Positions 60,224 through 64,000 of a DNA stretch of 64,000 bases are shown piece by piece (within the stretch, counting starts at the first letter, position 1; each line of letters begins with the position of its first letter). The DNA is from JADZAI01 sp047602465 (GTDB taxonomy: Bacteria > Pseudomonadota > Alphaproteobacteria > Micropepsales > Micropepsaceae), in NCBI GenBank assembly GCA_047602465.1, contig JASGHF010000001.1, positions 1,550,001 to 1,614,000 on the forward strand, given 5' to 3'. Below the pieces are notes generated by a model that had not been told where the DNA came from, did no database searches, and was given only the letters and a program-made list of their open reading frames with translations. Made by a program: the position numbers and the translations under genes.

Positions 60224-61399
60224 ATGAGCGCCGACGATGCGATCCATCCGTTCTGGTTCATTCCCGCGCATGGCGACGGGCGGTGGCTGGGGTCGGCCGA
60301 GGGGGCGCGCAGCACCGAGATTTCATACCTGACCCAGGTGGCGCAGGCGGCGGACCGGCTGGGCTTTGAGGGCGTGCTGATCCCGACCGGGCGGACATGC
60401 GAGGATTCATGGATCCTGGCGAGCGCGCTGGCCATGCAGACGCGCAAGCTGAAATTCCTGGTGGCGGTGCGGCCGGGTGTGACATCGCCCCTTTTCGCGG
60501 CGCGGCAGGCGGCGACGCTGGACCGGATCAGCGGCGGGCGGGTGCTGATCAACGTGGTCGCGGGCGGCGATGCGCATGAGGCGGCGGCCGACGGCGTATT
60601 CCTGGACCATGACGGGCGCTATCAGCAATCGGACGAGTATCTGTCGATCTGGACGCGGCTGATGGCCGGCGGGAAGGTCGATTTCGAAGGCAGGCACCTG
60701 AAGGTGAAGGGTGCGGAGTTGCTGTTTCCGCCGGTGCAGGCGGGCGGGCCGCCGCTCTATCTGGGGGGATCGTCCGATGCCGCGATCGAGGTGACGGGCA
60801 AGCATATCGACTGGTACCTGACCTGGGGCGAGCCGCCGCAGCTTGTGGCCGAGAAGGTGGCGGCGGTGCGTGCGGCGGCTGAGAAACAGGGCCGCACGGT
60901 GCGGTTCGGCATCCGCTTCCATGTGATCGTGCGCGAAACGGAAGAGGCGGCGTGGGCCGAAGCCGACCGGCTGATCAGCCGGTTGAAGGACAACGTCATC
61001 GAGAAGACGCAGGCCAATCTGTCGAAGTCGGATTCGGTGGGTCAGCAGCGCATGCTGGCGCTGCATGGCGGGCGGCGCGACAGACTGGTCGTCTATCCCA
61101 ATGTCTGGGCGGGGGTGGGGCTGGTGCGCGGCGGTGCGGGGACGGCCTTGGTGGGATCGGCCGAAAACGTCGCGGCGCGGATGCGGGAGTATCGCACGGC
61201 GGGGATCGAAACCTTCGTGATGTCGGGCTATCCGCATCTGGAGGAATCCTATCGCGTGGCGGAGCTGGTGTTCCCGCTGCTCAATATCGCGAAGGCGGAG
61301 GATGCGGCCCCGGCGGTGCGGCCTGGACGCGCAGGCGAGGCCGGCGCGCATTTCGCGAACGACGCGCGGGGCGCCGTCGCGGCGACGGGGCCGTCCTAG
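60224..61399 (+). CDS. ssuD: FMNH2-dependent alkanesulfonate monooxygenase
   Basis: A 391-residue LLM-class flavoprotein. The whole chain follows SsuD closely: FWFIPAHGDGRWLG, LIPTGRTCEDSW, GGDAHEAAADG, YLTWGEPPQ, SVGQQRMLALHGGRRD and VRGGAGTALVG. It releases sulfite from alkanesulfonates using reduced FMN. Neither the reductase SsuE nor the SsuABC transporter is nearby, so reduced flavin and uptake come from elsewhere. SD is GAGGAG. Confidence 0.95.
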   Translation: MSADDAIHPFWFIPAHGDGRWLGSAEGARSTEISYLTQVAQAADRLGFEGVLIPTGRTCEDSWILASALAMQTRKLKFLVAVRPGVTSPLFAARQAATLDRISGGRVLINVVAGGDAHEAAADGVFLDHDGRYQQSDEYLSIWTRLMAGGKVDFEGRHLKVKGAELLFPPVQAGGPPLYLGGSSDAAIEVTGKHIDWYLTWGEPPQLVAEKVAAVRAAAEKQGRTVRFGIRFHVIVRETEEAAWAEADRLISRLKDNVIEKTQANLSKSDSVGQQRMLALHGGRRDRLVVYPNVWAGVGLVRGGAGTALVGSAENVAARMREYRTAGIETFVMSGYPHLEESYRVAELVFPLLNIAKAEDAAPAVRPGRAGEAGAHFANDARGAVAATGPS

Positions 61400-61812
61400 C
61401 GGATGCGGCGGCCAAAAGTGGCCCCACGCGGCGGCGCCTCGACTGGCGATTCATGCGCGCCCTGGGGCGTCGAACGCTGGGCGAGATAACGGGCGATCAT
61501 CGCGTCAGCGCTGGAATGATCGGCATCGTCGCCCTGTTCGAGCGCGCTGACGAAGCCGCGGCCCTTCTGGGGCGATGATCCTGCGCCGTCATCGGAGCCG
61601 CCGCCGGACCGGCCGCGCCAGATGCGCCAGGCGAAGAACGCGATGAAGACGAAGCCGGCAAAGGCGAGGCCGACAATCGTCGGCTGCAATTCCTTCGACA
61701 GAAGCGGGTCGCTGAGGCCGCCCTTGTCGGTGAAGTACCAGATCAGCCCGCCGCAATAGGCGATGGGCAAAAGCCCGGCGATCAGACTGATGGCATTGCG
61801 CGCCGACTGCAT
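61396..61812 (-). CDS. Hypothetical membrane protein
   Basis: About 138 residues from MQSARNAISL, preceded by GGGGAAGG; an upstream TTG is less likely. Two transmembrane helices are visible (SLIAGLLPIAYCGGLIWYF and VGLAFAGFVFIAFFAWRIW). The C-terminal half is hydrophilic, with Gly/Ser-rich and acidic stretches and a conserved-looking DAMIARYLAQR helix. No family recognised. Its 3' end overlaps that of ssuD by four bases. Confidence 0.65.
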   Translation of the reverse strand: MQSARNAISLIAGLLPIAYCGGLIWYFTDKGGLSDPLLSKELQPTIVGLAFAGFVFIAFFAWRIWRGRSGGGSDDGAGSSPQKGRGFVSALEQGDDADHSSADAMIARYLAQRSTPQGAHESPVEAPPRGATFGRRIR

Positions 61813-61876
61813 GGCCTTCCCCGGTTGTCCGTGGAAATCTGACAATCTGCGGAAAATGAAGCCTTAAAGCGCGCGA

Positions 61877-62263
61877 TCAAAATGGGTGAATTTCGACCAC
61901 TTTATAGGCATGGCTCTCCGCGCCGTCGGTGAGGGTGACATGGTCGCCGACCCCGAAATTGTGACGGTCGAAGCGGAAGCCGCGCTCGTCGTCTTCCTCG
62001 ATCTCGCTGTTGTAGTCGATGAGCCAGGTAGCGCCGCCCTGACCGCCCGCGCGATGGACGAGCATGCCGAAGCGATCGTCTTCGTCCGGCCGGAAGCGGC
62101 GGACGGTGCAGGCGGCGCGGTTGGCGCGCCAGAGCGCCGCGTCGAGGCGTCCGCCGCGGCGCAGCGGCGCGATGATGTCGTAGCCATAACGGGCCGAGCC
62201 TTCGGGCCAGCCCGGCGCCCTGGCGAGATGCAGCGTAACGCGGGTGAGATCGTGCGTGGACAT
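61877..62263 (-). CDS. Conserved hypothetical protein under FNR/FixK-type control
   Basis: A 128-residue cytosolic protein from MSTHDLTRVT, with GGGAGAA upstream. No signal or membrane segment. Notable parts are RRFRPDEDDRFGMLVHR, TWLIDYNSEIEEDDERGF and DHVTLTDGAESHAYKVVEI. I do not recognise a named domain. A perfect FNR box sits upstream at the distance of a class II activator site, with a TTTATC -10, so expression should rise at low oxygen. Confidence 0.7.
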   Translation of the reverse strand: MSTHDLTRVTLHLARAPGWPEGSARYGYDIIAPLRRGGRLDAALWRANRAACTVRRFRPDEDDRFGMLVHRAGGQGGATWLIDYNSEIEEDDERGFRFDRHNFGVGDHVTLTDGAESHAYKVVEIHPF

Positions 62264-62317
62264 GGCGTTCTCCCGTGGAACCTGGGCGTTTGATAAACGC
62301 GGTACGGCGGCACCACC

Positions 62318-62331
62318 TTGATATCGATCAA
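62318..62331. promoter_or_regulatory. FNR/FixK anaerobox
   Basis: TTGAT-ATCG-ATCAA, an exact match to the FNR/FixK consensus TTGAT-N4-ATCAA. For the leftward gene a TTTATC -10 (62297-62292) places the start near 62283, so the box is centred at about -41.5, the classic activating position. It could also serve the rightward DUF2946-like frame. Confidence 0.85.
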
Positions 62332-62386
62332 GGCGCGGGGCCGGGGCGCGGGCGAGGATACGCACGGCGCGCCGGAGCGGCGGGGC

Positions 62387-62995
62387 TTGGCGCGAGCGGG
62401 CTGGATTCATGAGATAGGCCTTGCGGCGGCGCTGTATGCGGCGGTGCTGGCGGGGCTTGCGCCCGCGATCGCGCGCGGCCTGCCGGGGATCATGCCGATC
62501 TGCACGGCGGATGGCGCGGGGAAGGCGCCGGGCGAGGACGGCGGCGCGGGCATGCAGATCGCCGCCGGACATTGCCCCGGTCTTGCCGTCGCGGCGGGAT
62601 GCGGCGGCATCGTTCTGCATATCGTGCAGGTGCGGCCATCGCCATGGGCGGCGCAACGCGCGTCGGCGCCGCGTGAGTTGCTGTGCCGGATCGTGCGGCG
62701 TGCGCGCGGGCCGCCTTCAGGCGTCGTCTTCGTCGTCCGAAACAATGCGCCAGGCGGCGCCTTCCAGATCGTCGTACTGGTCCGACTTCATCGACCAGAG
62801 AAAAGCCCCGAGCGCACCAAGACCCAGAACCAGCGCGGCGGGAATGAGGATGACAAGCGCGTTCATCGCGGCGTCCTCTTCAGAAGCCTCAAGGCATTCA
62901 GCACCACGACCATCGACGAGCCGCTCATGGCGATGGCCGAGATGAGCGGCGTGACGAGGCCGGCGGCGGCGAACGGGATCGCGAACACGTTATAG
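62387..62995 (+). CDS. Candidate DUF2946-like protein, 3' boundary unclear
   Basis: An open frame from a TTG (SD GGAG-type) with coding-like GC-rich third positions. It has a hydrophobic N-terminal helix (IGLAAALYAAVLAGL), then MPICTADG (Cys39), GHCPG (Cys63), GCGG (Cys72) and a C-terminal RARGPP, a pattern like DUF2946 proteins often found near copper or cytochrome oxidase genes. RARGPP ends at 62716, exactly where ccoS begins on the other strand, but no stop is there and the frame runs 279 bases antisense through ccoS and ccoI. Either a long overlap or a lost stop. If not a gene, 62332-62716 holds nothing else I can see. Confidence 0.35.
   Translation: MARAGWIHEIGLAAALYAAVLAGLAPAIARGLPGIMPICTADGAGKAPGEDGGAGMQIAAGHCPGLAVAAGCGGIVLHIVQVRPSPWAAQRASAPRELLCRIVRRARGPPSGVVFVVRNNAPGGAFQIVVLVRLHRPEKSPERTKTQNQRGGNEDDKRVHRGVLFRSLKAFSTTTIDEPLMAMAEMSGVTRPAAANGIANTL
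62717..62866 (-). CDS. ccoS: cbb3-type cytochrome oxidase assembly protein CcoS
   Basis: A 49-residue membrane protein: MNALVILIPAALVLG starts one helix (to about residue 24), then FLWSMKSDQYDDLEGAAW, the CcoS signature, and an acidic tail. CcoS helps insert haem and copper into the CcoN subunit. Its ATG overlaps the ccoI stop (ATGA), the usual ccoI-ccoS order. Confidence 0.92.
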   Translation of the reverse strand: MNALVILIPAALVLGLGALGAFLWSMKSDQYDDLEGAAWRIVSDDEDDA

Positions 62996-64000
62996 ACGGC
63001 CGAGAAGGCGAAGCCTTCCAGCACCCGCCGGCGCGCGGACCGCGAAACGTCGATGGCCTCCAGCACGGGCGAGAGCATCGCGCCGCAGAGGATGAAGTCG
63101 GCGGCGGCCTGGGCCGCGTCGGCGGCGGAGGCGGGCGCAATGGAGACATGGGCGGCGGCGAGCGCGGGGGCGTCGTTGAGGCCGTCGCCGACCATCAGGG
63201 TCTTCGCGCCCCCGGCGGCGAGGCCCTTGAGATACGCGACCTTGTCTTCGGGAAGAATGCCGCCGCGATAATCGGCGATGCCAAGACTGGCGGCGAGGCG
63301 GGCGGCGGCAGCCTCGCGGTCGCCCGAGAGAAGGTGGATGGCGAAGCCGCGCTGGCGCAGGCCATCGATGAAAGCGGCGACATCCGGCCTTGGCGCATCG
63401 TGAAACGCGAAGCGGATGGGGGGCGCAGAGTTCCGCGCGAACCAGAGTTCGAGCGCGTCGTCGCGGGCGATGGCGCCCGTCCACCCCGCGCGGCCGAGAC
63501 GCCAGGTTTGCCCGTCGATGACGGCCTCGACGCCCAGTCCGGGGATTTCACGCGCGTCCGCCGCCATCTGACCCTCACCTGCCGCACGCGCGAGGGCGGC
63601 GGCCAGCGGGTGGCGGCTGGCGCGGGCGAGGCGGGCGGCAGCGGCAAGATCGGCAGGATCGGCGCCCGGCAGGAGTTCAGGATGGCCGAGGGTGAGCGTG
63701 CCGGTCTTGTCCAGCACAGCGATCTTCGCCTCGGCGAGGCGTTCCAGCGCATCGCCGGATTTGACGAGCACGTTGGCGCGCAGAAGACGTCCGACGGCGA
63801 CGACCTGCGTTGCCGGAACGGCGAGGCCGAGCGCACAGGGACAGGTGATGATGAGCGTGGCGATGGCGTTGTGGATGGCGGGCGCGAAGCCGTGATCGGC
63901 GAGCGCCCACCAACCGATGAAGACGGCGGCGGCGAGCGTGTGGACGATGGGAACGTAGAGCCTCGCCGCCTTGTCGGCGAGGCGGACATAACGGCTGCGG
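62863..64000 (-). CDS. ccoI: Copper-translocating P-type ATPase CcoI/FixI, 5' part outside window
   Basis: The visible 379 codons are the C-terminal half. The membrane copper motif TCPCALGLAVP is just inside the window edge; next come the phosphorylation loop DKTGTLT, an SRHPLAAAL nucleotide-binding segment, GDGLNDAPALAAA, and two last helices. Association with ccoS identifies the CcoI/FixI type, which exports copper needed for cbb3 oxidase assembly. N-terminal metal-binding domain and start are not visible. Confidence 0.93.
   Translation of the reverse strand, partial: RSRYVRLADKAARLYVPIVHTLAAAVFIGWWALADHGFAPAIHNAIATLIITCPCALGLAVPATQVVAVGRLLRANVLVKSGDALERLAEAKIAVLDKTGTLTLGHPELLPGADPADLAAAARLARASRHPLAAALARAAGEGQMAADAREIPGLGVEAVIDGQTWRLGRAGWTGAIARDDALELWFARNSAPPIRFAFHDAPRPDVAAFIDGLRQRGFAIHLLSGDREAAAARLAASLGIADYRGGILPEDKVAYLKGLAAGGAKTLMVGDGLNDAPALAAAHVSIAPASAADAAQAAADFILCGAMLSPVLEAIDVSRSARRRVLEGFAFSAVYNVFAIPFAAAGLVTPLISAIAMSGSSMVVVLNALRLLKRTPR

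Noticed and set aside
1..64000. Mobile elements, CRISPR arrays, replication origins
   Set aside because: No transposase, integrase, regular spacer-repeat array, or DnaA-box cluster was seen on either strand.

Overview
The window is a 64 kb piece of a GC-rich (mid-60s percent by eye) chromosome from an alphaproteobacterium. The class is suggested by a class I lysyl-tRNA synthetase, a long-form dCTP deaminase, a SAM-II-type riboswitch before metZ, a direct-repeat LexA site (GAAC-N7-GAAC) before an imuA-imuB-dnaE2 cassette, and ccoI/ccoS for cbb3 oxidase assembly. The genus cannot be fixed from the sequence. Coding density is very high and many genes are joined by 1-4 base stop/start overlaps. 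I see no insertion sequence, prophage, CRISPR array or rRNA; one tRNA-Gly(CCC) is present.

Layout. 1-6.3 kb: lipoprotein fragment, YfcG-like GST, a coupled pair of hotdog thioesterases, a lower-GC secreted orphan, pyrD-DUF952, an S24/LexA-fold regulator and lysS. 6.3-14.4 kb: two soluble hybrid histidine kinases, a DinG-type helicase and a SixA-like phosphatase. 14.5-18.1 kb: cytosolic sulfatase, acetyltransferase, exported small protein, hemF. 18.2-22.6 kb: SDR, tRNA-Gly and an EmrAB-type pump with a downstream TetR gene and a paired operator in its promoter. 22.6-27.7 kb: dcd, riboswitch-metZ, apaG, folE, argE. 27.7-35.8 kb: an MFS carrier and a complete five-step histidine degradation set (hutF; hutI-hutH-hutG-hutU). 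35.8-37.6 kb: BA14K-like protein and rsgA behind a structured leader with a 16-codon ORF.

37.6-45.7 kb is the most distinctive region. Two divergent four-gene operons start from one 94-base gap: leftward a two-domain HCCA-isomerase/DsbA protein, a GST, a formylglycine-generating lipoprotein and its sulfatase; rightward a haloalkane dehalogenase, a DUF1330-like protein, a TetR regulator and a metallo-beta-lactamase-fold hydrolase. In the gap, two mirror-image promoters share one 27-bp dyad that probably is the TetR operator. This looks like a switchable module for halogenated and/or sulfated compounds.

45.7-50.6 kb: UDP-galactopyranose mutase facing a GT2-DUF2298-flippase-like operon, probably surface glycan work. 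50.7-53.1 kb: wrbA and pirin beside a divergent LysR gene. 53.2-58.8 kb: SOS mutasome. 58.8-61.4 kb: a sphingosine-1-phosphate-lyase-like PLP enzyme divergent from an orphan ssuD. 61.4-64 kb: two small proteins, a perfect FNR/FixK box, a DUF2946-like candidate, ccoS and the 3' part of ccoI.

Most enzyme calls are secure. Regulatory sites, RNA structures and the substrates of the catabolic and glycan clusters are inference from sequence.
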